Shown: positions 32,310 through 41,851, numbered from the stretch's first letter. The stretch is DNA of 64,000 nt from Halegenticoccus tardaugens (GCF_004116405.1 NZ_SDIC01000012.1:95087-159086); one strand, 5' to 3'. Made by a program: numbers and translations. The notes: generated by a model not told the origin, from the letters alone.

Positions 32310-35300
32310 ATGTCCCAATCGTCTCCGGACATCAAGAACGCGTTCTTCGAAGGTGTCCTCGAGACCGTCGCCGAGGGTATCGTTTTCCTCGACGACGAAG
32401 GACGAATCGTCTTCGCGAACCCGGCCGTCGAACGGCTCCTCGGGTACGAGCCCCGCGAGTTAGTCGGTACCTCCGTCGACCGGCTTTTCTCCCCTGATCG
32501 CGGCGCGTCGCTCGAAGCGCTTCGAGAGCAAGCGAGCGCGAACGAGGCGCGGTTCGACGAACGCGACGTCGTCCTCGTCCACCGCGACGGGCGCCGCGTT
32601 CCGGCTTCCCTCTCCGTTCAGGACGTGGAGTACGACGGTCAGCGGTGCTATACGGTGACGCTCCGCGATACGTTCGAGCACAGGGAATCGGAACACCACC
32701 GGTTGGAAGAAGAACGCGACCGCCGCGCGGCGCTGTTCGAGAACTCGAACGATCCGATCGTCGAGTACGAGTTCGACGGCGAGACGGCGATCATCAAAGC
32801 CGTGAACGGCGCTTTCGAGGACGTGTTCGGGTACGACGCGGAGGCGGTCGTCGGCCGCGCCGCCGACGCGGTTCTCGTTCCCCGAGAGGAGTACCCCGCG
32901 TACTGTGCGTTCATCGAGAAACTACTTCGATACGAAAAAATCAAGGCCGAGGTTCGTCGGCAGACGGTCACCGGTCCCCGAGAGTTCCTGTTTCGGGCCG
33001 TTCGTTTCGACGCGGGCAGCAATTCCCACGGCGGCTACGCGATTTACACGGACATCACCGAACGAAAGGAACGAGAGAAACAGCTGCGCGAGACCAAAGA
33101 ACACTTCGAGAAGATCTTCACGCACGCGAACGACGCGATCGTCATCTTCGATCCGTCGCGTGATACGTTCAAAGAGTGCAACGGACAGGCGTGCGAGTTA
33201 CTCGGGTACTCCCGCGAGGAGTTCTTGGACCTGGGTCCGTCCGACGTCCACTCTCACGAACTCCCCCGATTTCTCGAATTCGTGGACAGGGTACTGGACG
33301 AGGGGACGGGGTGGTCGGACGAGTTCGGCTGTCGCACCTCGTCCGGGGCGGTCGTCCCCGCGGAGATCTCGGCGTCCCAGATCGAACTCGACGGCGAACC
33401 CCACGTGTTAGCGCTCGTCCGAAACATCTCCGAGCGCGTAGAACACGAGCGAGCGCTCCGACAGCGTTCCGCGGCCATGGACGCGACGACCGACGGCATG
33501 GCGATCCTCGACACGGACGGAAAATACGTCTACGTCAACAGGGCGCACGCCGAAATGTACGGGTACGCGGATCCCGAAGAACTCGTCGGCGAATCCTGGC
33601 AACAGCTCTACGACGAGACGGAGATCAAGCGCTTCGAGACGGACATCGAACCCGTCATCAAGGACCGGGGCGGCTGGCGCGGGGAAACGGTCGGTCGACG
33701 AAAGGACGGCACCAGCGTTCCACAGGAGTTGGTTTTGACCGAACTCGAAGACAACGGCTGGGTCTACGTCGTTCGAGATATCACCGACCGGAAGGCAATC
33801 GAACGAAAGCTCGAAGCGTTAAACGAGGCGAGCCGAGAGCTCGTGACCGCCGAGACCACCGGCACGATCACGCGCCGTTCGCTCGAAGCCGTCGACCGCG
33901 TCCTCGGGTTCGACATCAGCTGCGTTCGGCTGTTCGATTCGGAGACGAACACGCTCGAACCGATCGCGATGACGCCCGGGGCGGAGGAGCTCGTCGACTC
34001 GTGTCCCGCGTTCGATTTGGAAGCCACGCTCGCCGGCCACGCGTATCGACGGGGAGAGACGGTGAGCACCGAGGTCGACGAGGAGGAACCGTGTCCCGAC
34101 GAGCCGTATCAAGCGAGCCTCCACCTTCCGCTCGGCGAGTACGGCACGCTGACTATCTTTAGTAGATCGAGCGCGGGGTTCGAGGAGCTGGACGTCCATC
34201 GCGCGAAGCTCCTGGCGGCGGCGATCAGGGCGGCGCTCGATCGCGACGAGCGCGAGAAGATGCTCCGCCGAAACGAGCGCGAACTCCGCCAACAGCGCGA
34301 CCAGCTCGACACGCTGAATCAGATCAACAGCCTCGTCGAAGAACTCATTCAGGGGCTGGTGGGCGCGACCACGCGTGAGGAGATCAACCAGATCGTCTGC
34401 GACCGCCTGGTGGCGTCGGACTTCTACGAGAGCGCCTGGATCGGAGCGACGAGCGTAACCGGCGGCAGGATAACCCCGCAAGCGGGCGCCGGCGTCGAGG
34501 ACGGATACCTCGAGGCGCTCGCCACGATGCCGCTTTCCTACATCGAAAACGGCATCGTGAACCGGGCCATCCAGACCGGCGAGTTTCAGGTCGTCCGCCA
34601 GTACCAGGTTACGAAGCTCGACTCCGAAAGCGACGACGGGGACCGAAGCTCCCCCCAAGAGGTGGAGGCGGTCGCCGCCATCCCGCTCACATACGACGAG
34701 CGAATCTACGGCGTGCTGGTCGTGAATGCGACCCGCGAAGACGTGTTCAGCAAGACCGCACAGACCGGGTTCGAGGTGTTGGGAGACACGATCGGCTTCG
34801 CCATCTACGCCGTCCTGAACCGGGATCTGCTCCTTTCGGACTCGGTCGTCGAACTCGAATTCGAGGTCACCGATCCGCGCTGCGTTCCCGTGTTGTTCTC
34901 CCAGCGGCTCGGCTGCCGATGCCAGCTCAAGCAAACCGCTCCGCTGGGGGACGGAAAGTTCCTCTCGTATCTCAGACTGGAAGGCGCGTCCGCCGACGAC
35001 GCGTTGGAAGTGGCCGAGTCGACGGACCTCGTCGAAAGCGGTCGAATCGTCAGCGAACACGACAGCGAGATCCTGCTGGAACTGATCCAGGCCGAATCGG
35101 TGGCCCAGGCGTTGATGGAGGTCGGAGCGAGCGTCAGAACGGTGGTCGCGGACGACGGCGAAGGCCGACTCGTCGCAGAAGCGCCGCAAACCGCGAACGT
35201 CCGGGAGATCGTCGAAACGTTCCGGGTGATCCACCCCGAATCGAACCTGCTCGCGAAGCGAGACGTCGATCACCCCGTCAAGACGGTCGCCGAGTTCCGC

Positions 35301-35498
35301 GACGATCTCGAGGACCGGCTCACGGACAAACAGATGGCCGCGATCGAGTCGGCCTACGCCTCGGGGTACTTCGACTGGCCGCGGAAAAACACGGCCGCGG
35401 AACTCGCCGCCACCCTCGGGATTTCGGCACCGACGCTCCACCAGCACCTCCGACACGCCGAGCGCAAGCTCCTTGAAACGTTCATCAACGGCGTGTGA
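32310..35498 (+). CDS. Multi-PAS/GAF HTH_10 regulator (bacterio-opsin activator family) 2
   Basis: 1062 residues. Four PAS units are recognisable (about 10-120, 130-250, 255-375, 380-500; e.g. GIVFLDDEGRIVFANPAVER, KEREKQLRETKEHFEKIF linkers), then two GAF-like domains (505-640 and 665-845), a BAT domain (850-990) and HTH_10 (1005-1060, LTDKQMAAIESAYASGYFDW). No histidine-kinase module, so signal goes directly to DNA. Its GAF2-BAT-HTH half is collinear with the regulator at 30491. The acidic-repeat gene at 35789 follows in the same direction. Confidence 0.88.
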   Translation: MSQSSPDIKNAFFEGVLETVAEGIVFLDDEGRIVFANPAVERLLGYEPRELVGTSVDRLFSPDRGASLEALREQASANEARFDERDVVLVHRDGRRVPASLSVQDVEYDGQRCYTVTLRDTFEHRESEHHRLEEERDRRAALFENSNDPIVEYEFDGETAIIKAVNGAFEDVFGYDAEAVVGRAADAVLVPREEYPAYCAFIEKLLRYEKIKAEVRRQTVTGPREFLFRAVRFDAGSNSHGGYAIYTDITERKEREKQLRETKEHFEKIFTHANDAIVIFDPSRDTFKECNGQACELLGYSREEFLDLGPSDVHSHELPRFLEFVDRVLDEGTGWSDEFGCRTSSGAVVPAEISASQIELDGEPHVLALVRNISERVEHERALRQRSAAMDATTDGMAILDTDGKYVYVNRAHAEMYGYADPEELVGESWQQLYDETEIKRFETDIEPVIKDRGGWRGETVGRRKDGTSVPQELVLTELEDNGWVYVVRDITDRKAIERKLEALNEASRELVTAETTGTITRRSLEAVDRVLGFDISCVRLFDSETNTLEPIAMTPGAEELVDSCPAFDLEATLAGHAYRRGETVSTEVDEEEPCPDEPYQASLHLPLGEYGTLTIFSRSSAGFEELDVHRAKLLAAAIRAALDRDEREKMLRRNERELRQQRDQLDTLNQINSLVEELIQGLVGATTREEINQIVCDRLVASDFYESAWIGATSVTGGRITPQAGAGVEDGYLEALATMPLSYIENGIVNRAIQTGEFQVVRQYQVTKLDSESDDGDRSSPQEVEAVAAIPLTYDERIYGVLVVNATREDVFSKTAQTGFEVLGDTIGFAIYAVLNRDLLLSDSVVELEFEVTDPRCVPVLFSQRLGCRCQLKQTAPLGDGKFLSYLRLEGASADDALEVAESTDLVESGRIVSEHDSEILLELIQAESVAQALMEVGASVRTVVADDGEGRLVAEAPQTANVREIVETFRVIHPESNLLAKRDVDHPVKTVAEFRDDLEDRLTDKQMAAIESAYASGYFDWPRKNTAAELAATLGISAPTLHQHLRHAERKLLETFINGV

Positions 35499-35613
35499 CG
35501 CCGCGCTCGTCCGCGTGAGCCGTTGACGGAGGTGGAACAAAACGCGAGCGGGACGACACGACGGGGTGGTACCGATCTCCTCGCGTTTTGGCTATTTCTT
35601 AGGCCGTCGTCCA

Positions 35614-35702
35614 CCTATCGGGTTAGGCAGACGTCGTTCGACGGCGAACGTTCCATTCGCGCGTCCTAACGACGTAGGCTTCCGCTCTCCTAGGGTGGTA
35701 GG
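35614..35702. promoter_or_regulatory. Three CCTA-N6-TAGG sites upstream of acidic-repeat gene 3
   Basis: Sites at 35614-35627, 35665-35678 and 35689-35702, spaced 51 and 24 bp start to start, 86-175 bases ahead of the ATG at 35789. Each is a dyad with four-base arms and a six-base centre. They look like a cooperative operator array. Confidence 0.6.
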
Positions 35703-35788
35703 TAACCTCTACTCACGCGTGGCGGCTCAAGTTTGAACTGTCTCCGTTCGAATCGGGCACGAAGTCGAACGGGGCAGGACAAACTGAT

Positions 35789-36754
35789 ATGACCGGAAAA
35801 GCGAGCATACGAGAAACACTCAAACCCGCGCTGGTGGGCTTCCTCGTGGTAGCCCTCATCGTCGGGTTCGCGGCAGCAGGCGCTGCGCAAGTGGCCGGCC
35901 CCGCGCAGGTGTCTAATGACAACGGGAACGGAGGAGACAACGGCGGCGACGATGCCGGAGACGGCGACAGCAACGGCAACGGTGACGGCGACAGTGGCGA
36001 CGGTGACGGCACCACCGATGTCGACACCGACGGCGACGATCTAGACATCGAAAGCTCCGACGGCCAAGAGGTCGAACGCGTCGGCGGTGACCTCGAGGTC
36101 GAAGACAGGGACACCGGCTTGGACTACGAGACCTTCGACGACGGTGACGGCGTCGACATCGAGAGCGCCGACGGCGATCACGAGATCGAGCAGGCCGACG
36201 GTGACGTCGAGGTCGAGGACAAGGCCAACGACCTCGACTACGAGACCTCCGACGACCGCAGCGACGTCGACGTCGAGAGCGGCGACCACGAGATCGAAGA
36301 GAGCGACGACGGGTCCGAGGTCGAAAGCGACAACCTCGACTACGAATCCGCCGACGACGGCAGCCTCGACTTCGAGAGCACGAGCGGTCCCGTCGAGGTT
36401 GAGGTCAACCCGGACGGCACGGTCGACATCACGGTCGACGGTGAGGAGATCAAAGAAGACGACGACGGTCTCGAGTACGAGAACGCTGACGACGACCTCG
36501 ATTACGACAACGACGGCGGCGACATCGACTTCGAGGACGGCGTGAACGACATCGAGGACGACGAGGACGACCTGGAGGTCGAAAACACTGACAACGATCT
36601 CGACTTCGAGAACTCCGACGGTGACGTCGAGTTCGAAGACGCGGACCACGACATCGAGCAGGACACCGACGGCCAGCTTGATGTCGAAGGCCGCGACGGC
36701 TTCCAAGTCGAAGGTGACGGCGACCTCGTCGAGGTCGAGGAGACCGGTAACTAA
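35789..36754 (+). CDS. Secreted Asp-rich repeat protein, family member 3
   Basis: 321 residues. MTGKASIRETLKPALVGFLV with the following VALIVGFAAAGAAQ is a signal peptide, then an N/G/D linker (45-75) and ~240 residues of acidic short-strand repeats (LDYETSDDRSDVDVESGD, DLDFENSDGDVEFEDADHDI). The C-terminal cap LDVEGRDGFQVEGDGDLVEV parallels member 1. Tyr and Phe alternate with Ile/Val at the inward positions, as expected of a beta-solenoid whose faces are acidic. No Cys and no enzyme motif. Three upstream palindromes suggest tight control. Confidence 0.8.
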   Translation: MTGKASIRETLKPALVGFLVVALIVGFAAAGAAQVAGPAQVSNDNGNGGDNGGDDAGDGDSNGNGDGDSGDGDGTTDVDTDGDDLDIESSDGQEVERVGGDLEVEDRDTGLDYETFDDGDGVDIESADGDHEIEQADGDVEVEDKANDLDYETSDDRSDVDVESGDHEIEESDDGSEVESDNLDYESADDGSLDFESTSGPVEVEVNPDGTVDITVDGEEIKEDDDGLEYENADDDLDYDNDGGDIDFEDGVNDIEDDEDDLEVENTDNDLDFENSDGDVEFEDADHDIEQDTDGQLDVEGRDGFQVEGDGDLVEVEETGN

Positions 36755-36917
36755 TACGGCACCCTCCGATCGAAAAACGGATACGGCAGAACCGGCGAAC
36801 GCGTCGGAATCCGCTCGCGCGGCGCGAGTTGAATCCGACATCCCCCCGTTCAGTACGACGCTGACATTCTGTGCAAGCCAGAGGCGGGGATTGCGCTTCG
36901 GAGCGCTGGAGAGAGAC

Positions 36918-37349
36918 ATGACCACCAACAGACGGGTGATCCACCTCGTCGAGGAGTTCGAACAGGGGAACGTCTACGAGATTCCGGCGGTCGATCTCGT
37001 CTACGAGAATCGTCTCCAGGTCGAGAGCGTAAACGAGGACGGAATCTGGGTGACCGGACGTACCGGCGACCTCTCCATCGTCCCGTTCGACGCACCGGCT
37101 AACCCGTCCCACGAGGACGCCCGTACTCTCCGCGAACTCGTCGAAGACGGCGAAGTGTATCAGCTCGTCAGGGCGGAACTGGTCACGCCGTTAGCGCAGA
37201 CGAGAAGTTGGATCTGTCGGGAGTGCGACGACGTTGGACGCCCCCTCTTCGAGATAGAGACGGAGTACCTGATCGTCGTCCGCTGCCCGACGTGCGGCGC
37301 GCTGTACGAACACCTCCAGCGTCGGTTCTTCGACGAGATGCCGCTGTGA
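36918..37349 (+). CDS. Zinc-ribbon protein of unknown function
   Basis: 143 residues. The N-terminal ~95 residues are an unrecognised alpha/beta domain (RRVIHLVEEFEQGNVYEIPA, WVTGRTGDLSIVPFD). The C-terminal part has two C-x2-C knuckles (CREC and CPTC, 30-35 residues apart), so one zinc is likely bound. The ATG at 36918 is chosen because the upstream in-frame sequence is the antisense-like shadow of the acidic gene. It lies 163 bases after that gene. Confidence 0.7.
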   Translation: MTTNRRVIHLVEEFEQGNVYEIPAVDLVYENRLQVESVNEDGIWVTGRTGDLSIVPFDAPANPSHEDARTLRELVEDGEVYQLVRAELVTPLAQTRSWICRECDDVGRPLFEIETEYLIVVRCPTCGALYEHLQRRFFDEMPL

Positions 37350-37425
37350 GGGAGTCGGCGGTGGACCGCGCGGGAAATTTTATATACTCATATACGGTTT
37401 ATTGCTTCGGAGGTAAACCCTTTTG

Positions 37426-37439
37426 CCCGTGACTACGGG
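37426..37439. promoter_or_regulatory. Dyad CCCGT-N4-ACGGG ahead of Lrp gene
   Basis: Five-base perfect arms ending 10 bases before the ATG at 37450. Position suggests autoregulation by the Lrp protein. An A+T-rich TATATACTCATATAC stretch at 37381-37395 lies further upstream. Confidence 0.35.
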
Positions 37440-37449
37440 TGAACACTGT

Positions 37450-37938
37450 ATGGACGCGAAACGGGAACTGCTGGATCTGTTGCTCTCGAACGCCCGCGAC
37501 GACGCGGCCGACCTCGCGCGCCAGACCGGGTTGAACGAACGCGAGGTCGAGTCGCTCATCGAGGAACTCGAATCGGAGGGCGTGATCCGCGGGTACAAGG
37601 CGGTCGTGGACTGGGACCGCGTGGACGAAGAGCACGTGCAGGCGGAGGTCGAACTGAACGTGGAACTCGACCGCGAAACGGGGTACGAGGAGATCGCGCG
37701 TCGCATCACGAAGTTCCCGCAGGTGTCGTCGCTCCGGCTCGTGAGCGGCAACTACGACTTCGCGGTCGACGTCGAGGGCAAGTCGATGCACGACGTCTCG
37801 AACTTCGTTTCCGAACAGATCGCCCCCATTCCCGAGGTCACGCAGACGGTGACCCACTTCGTCATGGACACCTACAAGGAGCGGGGGATCGAGTTCGGCG
37901 ACCGCGACGGCGACGACCGACTCTCCGTCTCGCCATGA
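37450..37938 (+). CDS. Lrp/AsnC-family transcriptional regulator
   Basis: 162 residues: wHTH (1-60, LLSNARDDAADLARQTGLNE) and an AsnC ligand-binding RAM domain (70-150, VSSLRLVSGNYDFAVDVEGK). It senses amino acids or related ligands as an oligomer. Its stop overlaps the aminotransferase start by four bases (ATGA at 37935), a conserved archaeal regulator-enzyme pairing that suggests it responds to the enzyme's substrate or product. Confidence 0.9.
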   Translation: MDAKRELLDLLLSNARDDAADLARQTGLNEREVESLIEELESEGVIRGYKAVVDWDRVDEEHVQAEVELNVELDRETGYEEIARRITKFPQVSSLRLVSGNYDFAVDVEGKSMHDVSNFVSEQIAPIPEVTQTVTHFVMDTYKERGIEFGDRDGDDRLSVSP

Positions 37939-39071
37939 AGCCCGCAGAGCGCGTCGATCGGGTGCCGCCGTCGGGCATCCGGCGCTTTTTCGAACTCGCG
38001 GAGGAGAAAGACGAGGTGATCTCCCTCGGCGTGGGCGAACCGGACTTCAGCGCGCCGTGGGCCGCGCGTACCGCCGCCATCGACTCGCTGGAGCGGGGGC
38101 AGACGTCCTACACCGCGAACCGCGGTAAGCGCGACCTCCGCCGGTCGATCGCGGAGCACGTCCGCCGGTACGACCTCGCGTACGACCCGGACGAGGAGAT
38201 CATCGTGACGACGGGCGCGAGCGAGGCGGTCGACGTCGCGATGCGGGCGCTCGTCGATCCGGGCGACGCCGTCGCCGTCCCCCAACCGTCGTACATCTCC
38301 TACGTTCCGGGCGTCATCTTCGCCGGCGGCGACCCCCTCGCGGTGCCGACCCGCGCCGAGAACGACTTCGCGCTCACGTACGAGGACCTCCGGGCGGCCG
38401 GTGCCGCCGAGGCCGAGGCGCTCGTGCTGTGCTACCCGAACAATCCGACCGGGGCGACGATGTCCCGCGACGAGTTGGCCGAGGTGGCGGCGTTCGTCCG
38501 CGAGCACGACCTGATCGTCCTCTCCGACGAGATCTACGCGGCGCTCACCTACGAGGGCGAACACGCCTCGATCGCCACGCTGCCCGGCATGCGCGAGCGA
38601 ACGATCGTGTTCAACGGCTTCTCGAAGGCGTACGCGATGACGGGGCTGCGACTCGGGTACGCGCTCGGACCGGCGGAGGCGATCGGCGCGATGAATCGCA
38701 TCCACCAGTACTCGATGCTCTCGGCGCCGACGACCGCGCAGTACGCCGCGCTCGAAGCGCTCCGGAGCTGCGGGGACGAAGTCGAGGAAATGCGCCGCCA
38801 GTACGATCGACGCCGACGGTTCGTCCTCTCGCGCTTTTCGGAGATGGGGCTGGAGTGCTTCGAAGCGAAGGGCGCGTTTTACGCCTTCCCCCGCTGCGGC
38901 GGCGACGACGAGGCGTTCGCCGAGGAGCTGCTGCGCGAGCAGAACGTCGCGGTCGTCCCGGGCAGCGTCTTCGGCGCGGGCGGCGAGGGGCACCTCCGCG
39001 TCTCCTACGCGACCGGAATGACCGAACTCAAGCGGGCCACCGACCGTATGGAAGCGTTCGTCCGCGGGTGA
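37935..39071 (+). CDS. Class I/II pyridoxal-phosphate aminotransferase
   Basis: 378 residues. PLP-fold landmarks: LGVGEPDFSAP, YPNNPTGATMS, DEIYAALTY (Asp-x-x-Tyr) and the Schiff-base lysine in NGFSKAYAMTGLRLGY near residue 233. The C-terminal Arg that binds the alpha-carboxylate is in LRVSYATG. It is a cytosolic aspartate/aromatic-type aminotransferase; exact substrate uncertain. Translationally coupled to the Lrp gene. Confidence 0.92.
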   Translation: MKPAERVDRVPPSGIRRFFELAEEKDEVISLGVGEPDFSAPWAARTAAIDSLERGQTSYTANRGKRDLRRSIAEHVRRYDLAYDPDEEIIVTTGASEAVDVAMRALVDPGDAVAVPQPSYISYVPGVIFAGGDPLAVPTRAENDFALTYEDLRAAGAAEAEALVLCYPNNPTGATMSRDELAEVAAFVREHDLIVLSDEIYAALTYEGEHASIATLPGMRERTIVFNGFSKAYAMTGLRLGYALGPAEAIGAMNRIHQYSMLSAPTTAQYAALEALRSCGDEVEEMRRQYDRRRRFVLSRFSEMGLECFEAKGAFYAFPRCGGDDEAFAEELLREQNVAVVPGSVFGAGGEGHLRVSYATGMTELKRATDRMEAFVRG

Positions 39072-39295
39072 ACTTCGTCCCCGATCCGAACCCGACAAAC
39101 TTCATCTTGCGATACCTAATCTCGATCCATCGAGATGGTCCCGGTCCGCGCTGACGTAACCGGCGGTGAGCGTCGGCGATTCGCTCGGCTTCGATCGCCC
39201 GGACGTGTTCGAAACCCGTACCGTCGTTTCGGTCGTACTTAGTCCCGGTGCAACGGTTGCGGAAGGTTATGTCTGTTCGGCGTGTCCTCCTAGAT

Positions 39296-39589
39296 ATGTA
39301 CCTGTTCGAACTGAGTGGGTTCCAGCGAGACCTCCTGTACGTGATCGCCGGGTTCGACCGCCCGTCCGGACAGGACGTAAAGGAGGAGCTCGAAGGCTAC
39401 CTCGACGAAGAGATCAACCACGGGCGGCTCTACCCGAATCTCGACGTGCTCGTACAGAAGGGGTACGTCGAGAAGGGCGAGATCGATCGCCGGACGAACT
39501 ACTACCGGATCACGGACGAGGGTCGCGAACAGTTGCGAGAGCGACGGGAGTGGGAGAGCCAGTACGGCGTCGCCGAGAAGGCGGCGTGA
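39296..39589 (+). CDS. PadR-family transcriptional regulator
   Basis: 97 residues, one winged helix: LSGFQRDLLYVIAGFDRPSG, then INHGRLYPNLDVLVQKGYVE and the wing RTNYYRITDEG. This is the PadR pattern common in haloarchaea and halovirus repressors. A start at 39248 would add 16 basic residues and is less likely. Targets unknown. Confidence 0.88.
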   Translation: MYLFELSGFQRDLLYVIAGFDRPSGQDVKEELEGYLDEEINHGRLYPNLDVLVQKGYVEKGEIDRRTNYYRITDEGREQLRERREWESQYGVAEKAA

Positions 39590-39745
39590 AGGCGTCGAGA
39601 CGAACCCGGCCGCGGGAACCGAACGCGGCCGCGAAGCGCTGAGAAGGGGGGGCGAAACGCCGCCGGGGGACGCTCGGTCCGACCACTCGTCATCGAATCG
39701 AAACGTCGCACAACAGTTAATCGCGCTCGGCTGCGTTGTCCGTTC

Positions 39746-41851
39746 GTGTCACAGCGAGAGCGCTCGAAACCGCCGGTGACCGTGTCGGCGCGCGGCCCGT
39801 CGCTCGACGTCGTCGATTCCGTCGAGAGACGGCGGTGTCGGTTGCGGACGTCGTCTGACGTCTCTCCGACCCGCGTCGCCGTCGAGCGAATCGGCTTTCC
39901 GGTCGACGTCGCCGTCGCGTTCGCGGTCGAGCGGCTCTCGTTTCCGACAGTCGTGGGCGTGTACGTCCGGAACGCGGCGGGGGATCTCGTCGTCCGGACC
40001 GAGCACTTCGCCGAGGAACGGCTCCCCGACGGAGCGTACGTGCTGGAGATCGACGGCCCGATCAAACTCTACCTGAGGACGAGAGGAGCGGTCGAGATTA
40101 CCGCCGACGGGTCGACGACGAGCGTGACCTTCGACGGCGAGACTGACGTCGTCCTCGGCGCTCGATCGCGCCACCGGACGCCGGCCGCGACCGTTTCGAC
40201 GACGACGGACCCGGCGGACGTGCTGGACGCGGTGTCGACGTTCGGGTCGGCGCTGAAGACCACGACGTGCGAGCGGTCGTTCCCGACGCTTCGAGGCCAT
40301 CCGCCCGCGATCGCCATCGCGGACGAGTTGTGCGTCCCTCCGTCGGTGACCCCGCCGGAGACGGGCGTTCGCATCGAACTCCCCGCGGCGTACCGGTACG
40401 CGTACGCGGTCGCGCCGCTCTCGTTCTACCTCGGAGCGACGCTCGTCGAGTCGTCGACGCCGCGTCTCGTCACCGCCGCGGGAGTCGATTATCCGCTCGG
40501 CACGGGCGACCGATTCGAAACGGACGTCGAACGCCTTTTAAAACGGGTCTTCTTTCTCGACTGTCTCACCAGAACGGAGGGGCGATTCCCGGTCGAACTC
40601 TCCGAGAGGCGGCGGTTCGAGGCGGACGCGCCGGTCGACCTCGACTTCGCCGCGCTGTACGGAAAACCGATTTCGGAGCAACTGGAGGCGTACCTCGACG
40701 TCCCGTACGACGCGATCGAACCGCTCCTCCCGCGGTGGAAGCTGACGGCGCAGGTGGAACCCGCGCCTGCGCACGCCGAACTGCTCCCGTTTTTCGTCGA
40801 CGACCTCGCGATCGTCCGGACCGCCGAACCGAACCGCGTGTCGGCAGCGGCGGCTGCGAGCGGACGCGTGCGCGAACTGTTCACGCGCGGAACGGACGGC
40901 GGCGATCGAACGGGAGCGGGCGGCGAGCGAGTCGCGCTGCAGCCGGCGCGGTCGACGGAGCACGTTTGGGCGGGCGACGGCGTGCCGATCCGGGCGAGCA
41001 AAGCCTTGCCGGCGGCGTACGAGAACCACCTCGGGCGCGAACCCGCGAGCGGCGGGATCGACATCACGGTCGTCTGCAACGACCCGCGGATGCGCGCCGA
41101 GCGCGACCTCCTCGAAGACGAGTACGGATCGTCCGACCGCCAGTCAGTCGAGACGACGGTGTACCAGGAACTCACCGCGGAGGAGATGGCCGACGTGCTC
41201 TCGTCGCACACCGACTTCCTCCACTACGTCGGCCACATCGACGACGAGGGATTCGCGTGCGTCGACGGTCGGTTCGACGCCGGGTCGCTCGACGAGGTCG
41301 GAGCCGACGCCTTCCTCCTGAACGCGTGCGCCTCGTACGAACAGGGAGTGCGCCTCGTCGAAGCGGGCGGCGTCGGCGGGATCGTCACGCTCGACGTCGT
41401 CGCCGACGAGGACGCGCTCCGAACCGGGCACACGCTGGCGTCGCTTTTGAACCAGGGGTTCCCGCTCCGGGCGGCCCTGGACGTCGTTCGGCGCGACAGC
41501 GTCGTCGCAGGGCAGTATCTCGTTCTCGGGGACGGGGGTCTCACGGTCGCGCAGGCCGAGAGCGGGACGCCGTACCTCTGTCGCCTCGAGGCGCGACCGG
41601 AAGGGTACGACTTGGCGCTCGAAACGCACGCCGTAGCTCAGCGCGGCATGGGGAGTCTCGTCTCGCCGGCCGTCGAGGGCGTCGACTCGTACTTTCTGAA
41701 CTCGGGGATCGTCGGTCCGTTCTCGCTGTCGGAGCCGGCGCTCGTCGAGTTTTTCGACCTCGAAACCGCGCCCGTGTGGTACGAGGGACGACTCCGGCGG
41801 AGCTCCTCGTTGCGCGACGAACTGCGCCCGATCACGGACCCCCGTAAGTGA
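39746..41851 (+). CDS. CHAT-domain (caspase-like) protein with uncharacterised N-terminal region
   Basis: 701 residues, GTG start. The C-terminal ~260 residues have a caspase/separase-like dyad: His497 in LHYVGHIDDEG and Cys528 in FLLNACASYEQG, followed by GVGGIVTLDVVADEDAL and LNQGFPLRAALDVVRRD, the arrangement of CHAT peptidases. The N-terminal 440 residues contain beta-rich segments and no TPR repeats or recognised domain. It is presumably a cytosolic cysteine protease activated by an unknown trigger. No partner is coupled; a RecA-like DUF7504 gene follows after 279 bp. Confidence 0.72.
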   Translation: MSQRERSKPPVTVSARGPSLDVVDSVERRRCRLRTSSDVSPTRVAVERIGFPVDVAVAFAVERLSFPTVVGVYVRNAAGDLVVRTEHFAEERLPDGAYVLEIDGPIKLYLRTRGAVEITADGSTTSVTFDGETDVVLGARSRHRTPAATVSTTTDPADVLDAVSTFGSALKTTTCERSFPTLRGHPPAIAIADELCVPPSVTPPETGVRIELPAAYRYAYAVAPLSFYLGATLVESSTPRLVTAAGVDYPLGTGDRFETDVERLLKRVFFLDCLTRTEGRFPVELSERRRFEADAPVDLDFAALYGKPISEQLEAYLDVPYDAIEPLLPRWKLTAQVEPAPAHAELLPFFVDDLAIVRTAEPNRVSAAAAASGRVRELFTRGTDGGDRTGAGGERVALQPARSTEHVWAGDGVPIRASKALPAAYENHLGREPASGGIDITVVCNDPRMRAERDLLEDEYGSSDRQSVETTVYQELTAEEMADVLSSHTDFLHYVGHIDDEGFACVDGRFDAGSLDEVGADAFLLNACASYEQGVRLVEAGGVGGIVTLDVVADEDALRTGHTLASLLNQGFPLRAALDVVRRDSVVAGQYLVLGDGGLTVAQAESGTPYLCRLEARPEGYDLALETHAVAQRGMGSLVSPAVEGVDSYFLNSGIVGPFSLSEPALVEFFDLETAPVWYEGRLRRSSSLRDELRPITDPRK

